A stretch of 64,000 nucleotides of DNA, taken from assembly GCF_014174355.1 (NCBI RefSeq), contig NZ_JABEQF010000001.1, forward strand, positions 310,001-374,000. The letters run 5' to 3'. Below are positions 9,743 to 17,915 of the stretch, piece after piece (the first letter of the stretch is position 1; each line of letters begins with the position of its first letter). Under the pieces are notes generated by a model, which worked only from the letters and a program-made list of their open reading frames with translations, ran no database searches and was not told where the DNA came from. The position numbers were made by a program, and so were the translations under genes. Source of the stretch: Gluconacetobacter azotocaptans (lineage in GTDB: Bacteria > Pseudomonadota > Alphaproteobacteria > Acetobacterales > Acetobacteraceae).

Positions 9743-10534
9743 TTACCCGTCGCCCGGCGGCAGCACGACCAGCTTGTAGTCCGGATGGCCGGCGGGAATG
9801 AGCGTGATCTGGTCGTGGACCAGCAGGCCGTCCTGCGGGTGCATGAACCGTCGCGGGCCGCCCGCACGCGACAGTACGGCATGCCCGGTCCAGAACCGCG
9901 CGAAATCCGGGCTGTCGCGCAGCAAGGCCGCAACGATGCGTTCCAGGGCGGGATCGTCGGCCAGGCGCGCCGTATCGGCGCGGAATTCGGCCAGGATCCG
10001 GTGCGCGCGGTCATCCCAATCCTCCAGGAACGTTCGGGCGGCGGGGTCCAGGAAGACGTAGCGCAGCAGGTTTGGCTCCGGCCCCGCCAGCCAGCCGGTA
10101 AACAGATGGCGCGCCCGGGCATTCGCCGCCCGCACGCACCATAGCCGGTCCAGAAGATAGGCGGGCGCGTCTATCAGTTCGGGCAGGCGGGTCAGGTCGG
10201 GCGGCAGCGATTCAGCCCCGGCCGGGTCGGGTGGGCGTGGGTCCTTCTGGCGGGTGAGTTCGAACAGATAGGCGCGTTCGGCCGGAGACAGGCGCAGCGC
10301 ATCGGCCAGGCGCCCGAGTGTCGGGGCGGACAGGGTGATGTCGCGTCCCTGTTCCGCCCAGGTGTACCAGGTGGTGCTGATGCCGCAGAGCTGCGCCACC
10401 TCCTCGCGCCGCAGGCCGGGTGTCCGACGGCGGGCGGAGACGCGCATCACCCCGGCCCGTTCGGGCGGCAGGGCCTCGCGCCGGGCACGCAGGAAGGCGC
10501 CGAGAACGGGGCGCTGGTCGGGGGCGATCGGCAT
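9743..10534 (-). CDS. HTH regulator with MmyB-like ligand domain
   Basis: A 263-residue regulator with an N-terminal XRE-type helix-turn-helix (LRREEVAQLCGISTTWYTW, about residues 40-58) followed by the MmyB-like PAS-type domain (LLDRLWCVRAANARAR, later LVHDQITLIPAG). Members bind ligands such as fatty acids and often repress a neighbouring enzyme gene. The ATG at 10534 is used because the longer frame upstream overlaps the divergent methyltransferase gene. A palindromic segment at 10546-10585 lies between the two genes. Confidence 0.87.
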   Translation of the reverse strand: MPIAPDQRPVLGAFLRARREALPPERAGVMRVSARRRTPGLRREEVAQLCGISTTWYTWAEQGRDITLSAPTLGRLADALRLSPAERAYLFELTRQKDPRPPDPAGAESLPPDLTRLPELIDAPAYLLDRLWCVRAANARARHLFTGWLAGPEPNLLRYVFLDPAARTFLEDWDDRAHRILAEFRADTARLADDPALERIVAALLRDSPDFARFWTGHAVLSRAGGPRRFMHPQDGLLVHDQITLIPAGHPDYKLVVLPPGDG

Positions 10535-10545
10535 GATGGCAGTTT

Positions 10546-10585
10546 TTATACCAGGATAAGTGGACATCTTATACCCGTGTCCTGG
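10546..10585. promoter_or_regulatory. nested inverted repeats between regulator and methyltransferase
   Basis: The 90-base divergent gap holds two TTATACC copies 23 bases apart (10546, 10569) and two nested inverted repeats: CCAGGA/TCCTGG (10551-10556, 10580-10585) and ATAAG/CTTAT (10556-10560, 10568-10572). The symmetry suggests a dimeric operator, most simply for the MmyB-like regulator, controlling both genes. No binding data for this family member are known to me. Confidence 0.4.
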
Positions 10586-10624
10586 GCCCTGTACCTTGTC
10601 GTTATCAACGCCCGGGAGACGGAC

Positions 10625-11389
10625 ATGACGGACGAACAGGATCATTTCGCCGCGCGGCATTACGGTGCGCGTGCGGCCGACTACGTCAGCAGCGCGGTCC
10701 ATGGCGCCGGCGCCGATCTGGACGAGATCGAGCGCGTGGTGGCGGGCCGGGGGCTGCGCCGCGTTCTGGACCTGGGGTGCGGCGGCGGGCATGTCGCCTA
10801 TCGCGCGGCCCCGCACGTCGCCGAAATCGTGGCCTGCGACGTCACCCCCGAGATGCTGGAGGCCGTGGCCCGCACCGCGCGGCAACGCGGCCTGGCCAAC
10901 ATCGTGACGCGCCGCGCGGCGGCGGAATCCCTGCCGTTCGCGGACGGAACGTTCGACGCCGTGCTGTGCCGGTTCACGGCCCATCACTGGTCCGACATGG
11001 AGGCGGGAATGCGCGAGGCGCGGCGGGTTCTGGCAGCGGGGGGTGTCGCCGTCTTCGCCGATGCCGTCGCTCCGGTGGACCCGCTGTGCGACAGTTGGTT
11101 GCAGGCGATGGAACTGCTGCGCGACCCCTCGCATGTGCGCGATTATCGCGTGGCGGAGTGGATGGCGGTGCTGGGGCGGGCCGGATTTGCGGTGCGCGCG
11201 TTCACGGCGCACCGGCTGCGGATGGGTTTCGCCGACTGGGTCGCCCGGACCCGTACCCCGGCCGAGCGGGTGGCGGCCATCCGGTCCCTGCAGATTGACG
11301 CGCCGGCGGCCGTGCGCGCGGCCTTCGCAATCGAAGCCGACGGCAGCTTCACGTTCGACACTGCTACGATAACGGTCGCGCCAGCCTGA
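10625..11389 (+). CDS. class I SAM-dependent methyltransferase
   Basis: A 254-residue methyltransferase of the Methyltransf_11 / UbiE-like group. Motif I is VLDLGCGGGHVAY near residue 45, followed by an acidic residue at the end of strand 2 and the RFTAHHWSDM segment where such enzymes carry a substrate loop. The acceptor is unknown. The start is the ATG behind GGGAGA. It is divergent from the MmyB-like regulator gene, a very common pair in which the regulator controls the enzyme. It converges on the TetR gene. Confidence 0.87.
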   Translation: MTDEQDHFAARHYGARAADYVSSAVHGAGADLDEIERVVAGRGLRRVLDLGCGGGHVAYRAAPHVAEIVACDVTPEMLEAVARTARQRGLANIVTRRAAAESLPFADGTFDAVLCRFTAHHWSDMEAGMREARRVLAAGGVAVFADAVAPVDPLCDSWLQAMELLRDPSHVRDYRVAEWMAVLGRAGFAVRAFTAHRLRMGFADWVARTRTPAERVAAIRSLQIDAPAAVRAAFAIEADGSFTFDTATITVAPA

Positions 11390-11401
11390 TGTCCGGGGGA
11401 G

Positions 11402-12031
11402 TCAGGCCCCGTCGGGCGGACAATTGGCGTCGATGATCTGCCGGGCGAGGAGGGCGACATTGCCGGCCGGGCCGCCGGGACCGAAGATCTGGGCGGCGAT
11501 GAAGGTCCCTTCCATCAACAGCAGCAGGCCGTCCGCCAGCAGGGCGGGGTCGCGCGCGTTCATGGCCCGGGACATGACGGTCAGGCGCTGCCGGACCTCC
11601 TCCTTCAGGCGGCCGGCCACCTGCCGGACGGGATGGGCCTGGTCGGGATATTCCACCACTGCGTTGGTCAGGCCGCAGCCGCGATAATCGGCCTGCGACG
11701 CGCGGTCGGCCAGGCCGGTGAAATACGCCATGATCTGGGCGCGCACGTTGTGTGGATGGCGGTCGGCCGTCGCCTCGAATCGCCGCCAGAATTCCTCCTG
11801 ATAATCGCACAGATAGGCGGCCGCCAGATCGTCCTTCGAGCCGTAGGCCCGATAGAGGCTGGGTTTCGTCACCCCGGCGTTCCGCACGATCTCGTCCACG
11901 CCCACGGCGCGGATGCCGTGGCTGTAGAACAGGTCACGGGCCGTATCGCGGATTTTCTCCGCCGCACGGCGGCGGGGCGGGGTGGGGGAATCGGTTTTCA
12001 GGGACACGATCGGCAAACTCGCGATTGACAA
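11402..12031 (-). CDS. TetR-family transcriptional regulator
   Basis: A regulator of about 209 residues. The N-terminal TetR helix-turn-helix reads from about AAEKIRDTARDLFYSHGIR through VDEIVRNAGVTKPSLYRAYGSKDDL; the rest is the helical ligand domain. No ATG precedes the domain: the frame begins with TTG at 12031, and TTG at 12016 or GTG at 12007 would also preserve it, so the exact start is unsettled. It is divergent from an MFS transporter gene 54 bases away, the usual repressor-efflux pair. Confidence 0.85.
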   Translation of the reverse strand: MSIASLPIVSLKTDSPTPPRRRAAEKIRDTARDLFYSHGIRAVGVDEIVRNAGVTKPSLYRAYGSKDDLAAAYLCDYQEEFWRRFEATADRHPHNVRAQIMAYFTGLADRASQADYRGCGLTNAVVEYPDQAHPVRQVAGRLKEEVRQRLTVMSRAMNARDPALLADGLLLLMEGTFIAAQIFGPGGPAGNVALLARQIIDANCPPDGA

Positions 12032-12085
12032 TGTTACTGAGCGGTACGTATCTGTTTATAGCACAATCAACCATCGGTCGGCCAC

Positions 12086-13363
12086 ATGCGCATATCCTCC
12101 TCCCATCCTCGTTACGTCTTCGTGGTGCTGGCGGTCACGTTCGTCTCGCTGCTGGTTTCGGCGGCGCTGCGGGCGACGCCCGGTGTGCTGATGATGCCGC
12201 TGCAGCATACGCTGGGCTGGACGCGCGAGGATATCTCGTTCTCGGCGGCGGTCGGCATCTTCCTGTATGGGCTGATGGGGCCGTTCTCGGCGGCGCTGAT
12301 GCAGGGGATGGGCATCCGCCGGACCCTGTTGGGCGCGCTGGCGCTGATGGCGCTCGCCACCGGTGCGTCGCTGTGGATGACCCGGCCGTGGCAGTTCTTC
12401 GCGACCTGGGGCGTGCTGACCGGCCTGGGGACCGGGTCGGTTGCGATGGTTCTGGGGGCGACTGTGGTCAATCGCTGGTTCGTCGCGCACCGGGGCCTGA
12501 TGATGGGCATCCTGGCGGCCAGCACCGCCACCGGTTCGCTGCTGTTCCTGCCGGTGCTGGCGGCATTGGCCCAGAACCGGGGCTGGCAGGCCGTGGTGCT
12601 GGCGGTCTGTGCTGCCTGCGTGCTGCTGATCCCGCTGGTGGCGGTGTTGCTGCCGGAACGGCCGTCCGATCGCGGGCTGGTGCCCTATGGCGCCGGGCCC
12701 GGCTACGTCCCGCCGCCGCCGGCGCATGGCCATCCGGTGGCGGTGGCGCTGGGCACGCTGGCATGGGCGGCTGGGCGCCTGGATTTCTGGCTGCTGTTCC
12801 TGACGTTCTTCGTCTGCGGCTTCACCACCAACGGGCTGATCGGCACGCATTTCATCGCCATCTGCGCCGACCATGGCATCGCCGAGGTCCCGGCGGCAGG
12901 ACTGCTGGCCACCATGGGGCTGTTCGACCTGGTGGGGACGACGCTGTCGGGCTGGCTGACCGACCGGTTCGATGCGCGCAGGCTGCTGTGCGTCTATTAC
13001 GGGCTGCGCGGGGTCTCGCTGATCTTCCTGCCGTTCTGTGATTTTTCACCGGCCGCCCTGATGGTGTTCGGCGTGTTCTACGGGCTGGACTGGATTGCCA
13101 CGGTGCCGCCGACATTGCGCCTGACCAATGCGGCGTTCGGCGAACGTCTGGCCCCCATCGTGTTCGGCTGGGTCTTCTTCGGCCATCAGGTCGGCGCCGC
13201 CTGCGCCGCCTATGTCGCCGGGATGCTGCGGGAGCGGATGGGAAGTTATGAACAGATGTTGGTCATGGCCGGGCTGACGGGCCTTGTCGCGGCGCTGCTG
13301 GCCTTGGGCATCGGCCGGCGTATTGCCGACGGCGGGGGCGAGCCGGCGCCGGTCGCGAGTTGA
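12086..13363 (+). CDS. MFS transporter
   Basis: A 425-residue, twelve-segment major facilitator protein resembling the oxalate/formate antiporter and monocarboxylate group (RWFVAHRGLMMGILAAS after segment 4-5 is the characteristic loop). It imports or exports a small, probably anionic, metabolite across the inner membrane. The ATG at 12086 directly precedes the first hydrophobic segment. It is divergent from the TetR gene, which probably controls it, and 96 bases upstream of the M20 amidohydrolase gene, so transport and hydrolysis of one substrate is possible. Confidence 0.87.
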   Translation: MRISSSHPRYVFVVLAVTFVSLLVSAALRATPGVLMMPLQHTLGWTREDISFSAAVGIFLYGLMGPFSAALMQGMGIRRTLLGALALMALATGASLWMTRPWQFFATWGVLTGLGTGSVAMVLGATVVNRWFVAHRGLMMGILAASTATGSLLFLPVLAALAQNRGWQAVVLAVCAACVLLIPLVAVLLPERPSDRGLVPYGAGPGYVPPPPAHGHPVAVALGTLAWAAGRLDFWLLFLTFFVCGFTTNGLIGTHFIAICADHGIAEVPAAGLLATMGLFDLVGTTLSGWLTDRFDARRLLCVYYGLRGVSLIFLPFCDFSPAALMVFGVFYGLDWIATVPPTLRLTNAAFGERLAPIVFGWVFFGHQVGAACAAYVAGMLRERMGSYEQMLVMAGLTGLVAALLALGIGRRIADGGGEPAPVAS

Positions 13364-13459
13364 AAGCGATCGCCTCGGGCGCGCATGCCGCTTGATCTTC
13401 CGCGCCGACCGGGATGAAAACGGAGGAGGAACACCACGTTTTCAGATCCGGGGCAGGCG

Positions 13460-14893
13460 ATGCGAAACAGCAATGAGATATGGGATTTCGTCGAAGCACG
13501 GAAGGAACCGCTCATCGCGCTCAGCGATGCCGTCTGGGCGGTGCCGGAACTGAATTTCGGCGAATTCCGATCGGTCGCCCTGCATGGCGCGACCCTGGAG
13601 AGCGAGGGCTTCCGCGTGACCCGCGACGTGGGCGGCCTGCCGACGGCGATCATGGGCGAAGCCGGCGAGGGCGGTCCGGTGATCGCCATTCTGGGTGAAT
13701 ATGACGCCCTGCCGGGCCTGAGCCAGCAGGCCGGGGCCACCCAACCCCGCCCCCTGCCGGGTGACGGCAACGGCCATGCCTGCGGGCATAACCTGCTGGG
13801 TTCGGCGTCGCTGCTCGCCGCGACCGCGGTCAAGAACTGGCTGGCCGCCACCGGGACGCCGGGCCGTGTCCGCTATTACGGATGCCCCGCCGAGGAAGGT
13901 GGCGCGGGCAAGGGATTCATGGTCCGCGCCGGGGTGTTCGATGACGTCGATGCCGCGATTTCCTGGCATCCGTTCTGCTTCGCCACCATCTTCCCCCCGG
14001 CGGCGCTGGCCAATGTCCGGCTGGATTTCACCTTCACCGGCCGTGCCGCACATGCGGCCGCCGCCCCGCATCTGGGCCGGTCGGCGCTGGATGCGGCGGA
14101 ACTGATGAATATTGGCGTCAATTACCTGCGCGAACATATGCTGCCGACTTCACGCATCCATTATGCCTATCAGGATGCGGGCGGTGTCGCGCCGAACGTG
14201 GTGCAGGCCCGAACCGTCATCCGATATACCGTTCGGGCGGCGGAACTGGAGGACATGCTGGCGCTGGCCGAGCGCGTGCGCCGGGTGGCCGAGGGGGCCG
14301 CGATGATGACGGAAACCACCGTCACCTGCGCGGTTATCAGCGGCATGGCCAATTTGCTGGGCAATCCACCGCTGGAGGCCGCGATGCAGGCCAATCTGGA
14401 ACGCCTTGGCCCGCCGCCGTTCGACGCCGCCGACCAGGCCTTCGCGCGCGAAATGCAGGCGACCTTCAGCGAACAGGATATCGTCACCGCCTTCCGGCAG
14501 GTCGGCCTGCCGGTCGATCGCAATACGGCATTGTGCGACAGGATCCTGCCCTATCCGACGCCGGGCGGCCCGGTGACCCTGGGATCCACCGATGTCGGCG
14601 ACGTCAGTTGGACGGTGCCGACCGTTCAGGCGCTGGGGGCGACCTGTGCCATCGGTACGGCACTTCATTCCTGGCAGATGACGGCGCAGGGCACGTCCGC
14701 GCTGGCCCACAAGGGCATGGTCCATGTCGCCAAGATCATGGCGGCGACCGCGACCGACCTGCTGTCCGATCCGGGGTTGCTGGACCGCGCGAAGCAGGAC
14801 CATGCGGCGAAGCTGCGGCAACGCCCGTATGTCAGCCCGATCCCGCCGGAGGTTCAGCCCCCGGTCCTTTACCCGGATCAGGTCGTCGGGTGA
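13460..14893 (+). CDS. M20-family amidohydrolase (AbgB-like)
   Basis: A 477-residue metallo-amidohydrolase of the M20D group that includes p-aminobenzoyl-glutamate hydrolase subunit AbgB. Metal-site motifs are GEYDALPG near residue 77, GHACGHNLLG near 109 and CPAEEGGAGK near 142. A dimerisation domain follows around 190-310. It probably removes an acyl or amino acid group from an amide in the cytoplasm; the true substrate is not evident. It lies behind the MFS gene on the same strand. A hairpin at 14935-14960 lies past its end. Confidence 0.87.
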   Translation: MRNSNEIWDFVEARKEPLIALSDAVWAVPELNFGEFRSVALHGATLESEGFRVTRDVGGLPTAIMGEAGEGGPVIAILGEYDALPGLSQQAGATQPRPLPGDGNGHACGHNLLGSASLLAATAVKNWLAATGTPGRVRYYGCPAEEGGAGKGFMVRAGVFDDVDAAISWHPFCFATIFPPAALANVRLDFTFTGRAAHAAAAPHLGRSALDAAELMNIGVNYLREHMLPTSRIHYAYQDAGGVAPNVVQARTVIRYTVRAAELEDMLALAERVRRVAEGAAMMTETTVTCAVISGMANLLGNPPLEAAMQANLERLGPPPFDAADQAFAREMQATFSEQDIVTAFRQVGLPVDRNTALCDRILPYPTPGGPVTLGSTDVGDVSWTVPTVQALGATCAIGTALHSWQMTAQGTSALAHKGMVHVAKIMAATATDLLSDPGLLDRAKQDHAAKLRQRPYVSPIPPEVQPPVLYPDQVVG

Positions 14894-14934
14894 ATCGGGC
14901 ACGGCGACGCCGAAGTAAGCTCTTCCAAAAAAAC

Positions 14935-14960
14935 AAACCCCGCCATCTCTGGCGGGGTTT
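14935..14960 (-). terminator. rho-independent terminator
   Basis: A perfect 11-base-pair stem (AAACCCCGCCA / TGGCGGGGTTT) with a TCTC loop. Read on the minus strand it is followed by GTTTTTTT, so it terminates the TonB receptor transcript about 75 bases after that gene's stop. On the plus strand it may also stop readthrough from the amidohydrolase gene. Confidence 0.85.
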
Positions 14961-15035
14961 GCCGGAAGTCCGGATAATCCGTGGCCAGCGGACCGATAGG
15001 GGATCCGCTGATTGGCCGGTTTCGGATACCGCGAT

Positions 15036-17591
15036 TTAGAAGGTGGCGTTGATGCGGCCGTAGTAATAGCCGCCGGTGATGGGGATGCTCGAGGAGTTCT
15101 GGTCGTACTGGTTGGCGCCGAGATAGTTGGTGTAGGGCGTGAGCATGCGCGGGCGCTGGTTGAACAGGTTGTTGCCGCCCACGGCAAAATGCCAGTGCCG
15201 GTTGAGGCGATAGCCGATTTCCAGATCGGTCATCCAGACCGGCGTGTTCTTGAACTGCTGGAAGCACGTGATGGAGTACTGCATCGGCGAGCCGTCCGGG
15301 CAGTTCAGGTTGGCCGGCGTCTGGTCCGCGAACTGCATCATCGACGTGGTTTCGCCGTACCGGGTTTCGCGGATATTCACGTCCCAGTTCCCGACGGTGT
15401 AGTACGCGTTCAGGATGATCTTGCTGCGCGGCGAACCCGTGGTCAGATACCCGATCGTCTGGTCGTTCATATAGGAACTGCCATCCGAGGCATTGTTGAT
15501 GTGCGTCATGCGCGTACGGTTGAGGTTCAGCGCCAGGGTCGTGTCCAGGGTTCCGTACTGGTTCATATGGAAGATATAATCCCCCATGATGTCCAGGCCC
15601 TGCGTGCGGGTGCTGCCGACGTTGGCGAAATAGTTGGCCGACACGTCGGCGGAAGTGATGCCCGCGGGCAGGGTCGCGCCCGTCATCGCGATCGCGTCGA
15701 TCGCTGTCTGCCCGTTCGCGGTGCCGCCACCGAAAATACGGTCACGGATATTGATCTGATACACATCCGCCGAAAGGTGGAAGCCGTCCACCGGTTCGAG
15801 GACGAACCCGCCTTCGACGCTGGTCGAACGTTCCGGCTTCAGCGGCTGCGCGCCCAGGGCCTTGGCGGCCGCGCCTTCGGTGGCCAGCAGCCCGGTGGCC
15901 CCGGTTGGCGACACGTTCAGTGCGCTGAAATGCTCTTCCGGCAGGGTGGGGGCGCGGAAACCGTTGCTGATGGTGGCGCGGACCGCGATGCGCTTCGTGA
16001 TGTCGTAGCGGGTCGAGACCTTGCCGTTCTCGGTGTTGCCGAAATCGGTGTAATGCTCGAACCGGCCCGCGAAATCGAGGTCCCAGTGCTTCAGGGGATG
16101 GAAGTCGCCGTCCAGATAGCCCGCCCAGACGTCGCGGCCCCACTTGCCCGAGTTTTCCGGCATCAGACCCGCATAACCCTGGGTGCCGCCGTACATGTAC
16201 GAGGCCGGGTTGCCGGGAAGGATGGTATATTGCTCGAGCCGGTGTTCCGCGCCGAATGCCAGCGTCATCGGCACGACGTGGCCGATGTTGAAATTACGCC
16301 GCATGTCCAGATTGTTGGTCCACTGCATCAGTGTGTAGGATTCGGCACGCGCCTTGTTCGGCGACCAGCCCTCCTGCGCGATCATATTCGGGTTGGCAGT
16401 GTTCTTGTTGCCGATCGAATCGTCGTCCGCGCCGTAGGTGGTGCTCAGATCCCAGCCGAAGCCGAAGAAATTGTCGCCCTTGAGGCCGAGGGTCGCCGCA
16501 TAGTCATTCTCGTCGATCGTTTCGAGCGGCGAGAAGCCGTTGGGCCAGATGCTGGGCGCCACGTTCGGCAGGCGATAATTCTCATATGCCTCGGAGTGAC
16601 GATGAGCATAGGTGATCAGGCCGTAGCCCTGCACGCCCTCGGTCAGCGTCTTGCCGAATTCGATGCTCAGGTTCTCGCGCGTTTCCTCGGGCGTGCTCAT
16701 GATCTTGTTGGAGTCATGAGGCACCACGAACCCCTTGTACTCCGGGTTCCCCTGGATCGTACGCACATCGGCCGAGTACGGGACCATGTGGTCGGCGTGC
16801 ATCTCCTGCCCGCTGATATGGACATACCCGTCATCGCCGAAGCTGAAGCCACCGTCGATACCGACCTGGTACTGCCAGCCATCGCCGTTATAGGCGTTGG
16901 CACCTGTCTGGCCGGTGATGTTCAGACCATGGGCGGTCTTCTTGAGAATGATGTTGACCACGCCGGCGATCGCATCCGAACCATACATGGCCGCCGCGCC
17001 GTCGCGCAGGACCTCGATATGGTCGATCGCATTGGCCGGGATCATGTTCAGGTCGACCGGGGTGGAACCCTGCTGCGGTCCCTGGTCGGCATAGATGTTG
17101 GCGGTGGTGTGACGGCGCTTGCCGTCGACGAGCACCAGCACCTCGTTCGGGTTCAGGCCGCGCATGCGGATCGAGGAGGTCAGCGCGCCCGCGTCGGCGC
17201 CCATGGCCTGAGTCGTGATGGACGGATCGGTGCGCACGATGGCATCGGCCAGATTGACCTGGCCCGAGCGCATCAGGGTCTGGGCGGTCAGGATGCTGAT
17301 GGGTGCCGTGGAATCGCGGGCGCGGCGATGGAAGGCATGCGTGCCGGTGACGATCACGGCTTCGCCGGCGTCGGCCGGCGGCGCGCGATAATACGGGACG
17401 GCCGGGGCGGCTGCCGGAACGGCGTGTGCAGCTGCCGGTGCAACGGGGGCCGTCTGTGCGGTGCTGGCCGCGGGCTTCGACGCATGGCGCGTGGTCTTGT
17501 GGGGGACCGTCGCCGCATCGGCGCCTGCGGTGCCGAGGCAACCGACGGCGGAAATCATGGTCGCGGCAACAAGGCGTCGTCGTAAGCTCAT
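15036..17591 (-). CDS. TonB-dependent outer membrane receptor
   Basis: An 851-residue outer membrane active transporter. It has a signal peptide (MSLRRRLVAA to about residue 27), a long Ala/Pro-rich linker, a TonB-box-like GEAVIVTGT near 76-84, a plug domain (about 90-205, with RGLNPNEVLVLVDGKRR and SDAIAGVVNIIL) and a beta-barrel that ends in a C-terminal Phe. It imports a scarce ligand in exchange for TonB energy; the substrate (iron chelate, vitamin, peptide or amine) cannot be told from sequence. The ATG at 17591 was chosen for its signal peptide. It is divergent from the amine oxidase operon and terminated at 14935-14960. Confidence 0.92.
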   Translation of the reverse strand: MSLRRRLVAATMISAVGCLGTAGADAATVPHKTTRHASKPAASTAQTAPVAPAAAHAVPAAAPAVPYYRAPPADAGEAVIVTGTHAFHRRARDSTAPISILTAQTLMRSGQVNLADAIVRTDPSITTQAMGADAGALTSSIRMRGLNPNEVLVLVDGKRRHTTANIYADQGPQQGSTPVDLNMIPANAIDHIEVLRDGAAAMYGSDAIAGVVNIILKKTAHGLNITGQTGANAYNGDGWQYQVGIDGGFSFGDDGYVHISGQEMHADHMVPYSADVRTIQGNPEYKGFVVPHDSNKIMSTPEETRENLSIEFGKTLTEGVQGYGLITYAHRHSEAYENYRLPNVAPSIWPNGFSPLETIDENDYAATLGLKGDNFFGFGWDLSTTYGADDDSIGNKNTANPNMIAQEGWSPNKARAESYTLMQWTNNLDMRRNFNIGHVVPMTLAFGAEHRLEQYTILPGNPASYMYGGTQGYAGLMPENSGKWGRDVWAGYLDGDFHPLKHWDLDFAGRFEHYTDFGNTENGKVSTRYDITKRIAVRATISNGFRAPTLPEEHFSALNVSPTGATGLLATEGAAAKALGAQPLKPERSTSVEGGFVLEPVDGFHLSADVYQINIRDRIFGGGTANGQTAIDAIAMTGATLPAGITSADVSANYFANVGSTRTQGLDIMGDYIFHMNQYGTLDTTLALNLNRTRMTHINNASDGSSYMNDQTIGYLTTGSPRSKIILNAYYTVGNWDVNIRETRYGETTSMMQFADQTPANLNCPDGSPMQYSITCFQQFKNTPVWMTDLEIGYRLNRHWHFAVGGNNLFNQRPRMLTPYTNYLGANQYDQNSSSIPITGGYYYGRINATF

Positions 17592-17642
17592 AAAGATGAC
17601 CCGTTCATGATTTGATAAAACCTGGGTAACCTTAGCGTCATG

Positions 17643-17654
17643 CGGAACGTTCCG
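17643..17654. promoter_or_regulatory. 12-base perfect palindrome in a divergent promoter region
   Basis: CGGAACGTTCCG is a perfect palindrome 52 bases upstream of the TonB receptor start, in the 324-base gap before the amine oxidase operon. A weaker inverted repeat, TCGGAT/ATCCGA, is at 17820-17825 and 17836-17841 nearer the oxidase start. Either could bind a dimeric regulator, but no regulator gene is adjacent. Nothing else recognisable lies in the gap. Confidence 0.3.
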
Positions 17655-17915
17655 ATAACAGCCTAATTCGGTATCGTGACGCTTTCGTCTCAATATGTTG
17701 CATTTAGATGACAGTCGGGGGTGGCCCGATGTGGTCCGGATGGCAATGGCGGCGCGTGGTTTGTGCCGTCGCGGGCGATGGATCGGGACGCGGGGTGAAA
17801 AACCATTACGATTGTGTGATCGGATTGTTGCCCCGATCCGACATCTCCCTGTAACTACCGTTTCACCCGCATGGATCGTCATCCGACATGCGTCACTTCA
17901 TCCTGGGGAAGCTTG

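Noticed and set aside
15012-17585. An 857-residue open frame on the plus strand opposite the TonB receptor
   Set aside because: It is an antisense reading frame with Val/Arg/Asp-rich composition and no domain. The minus-strand receptor has a signal peptide, plug motifs and a C-terminal Phe.
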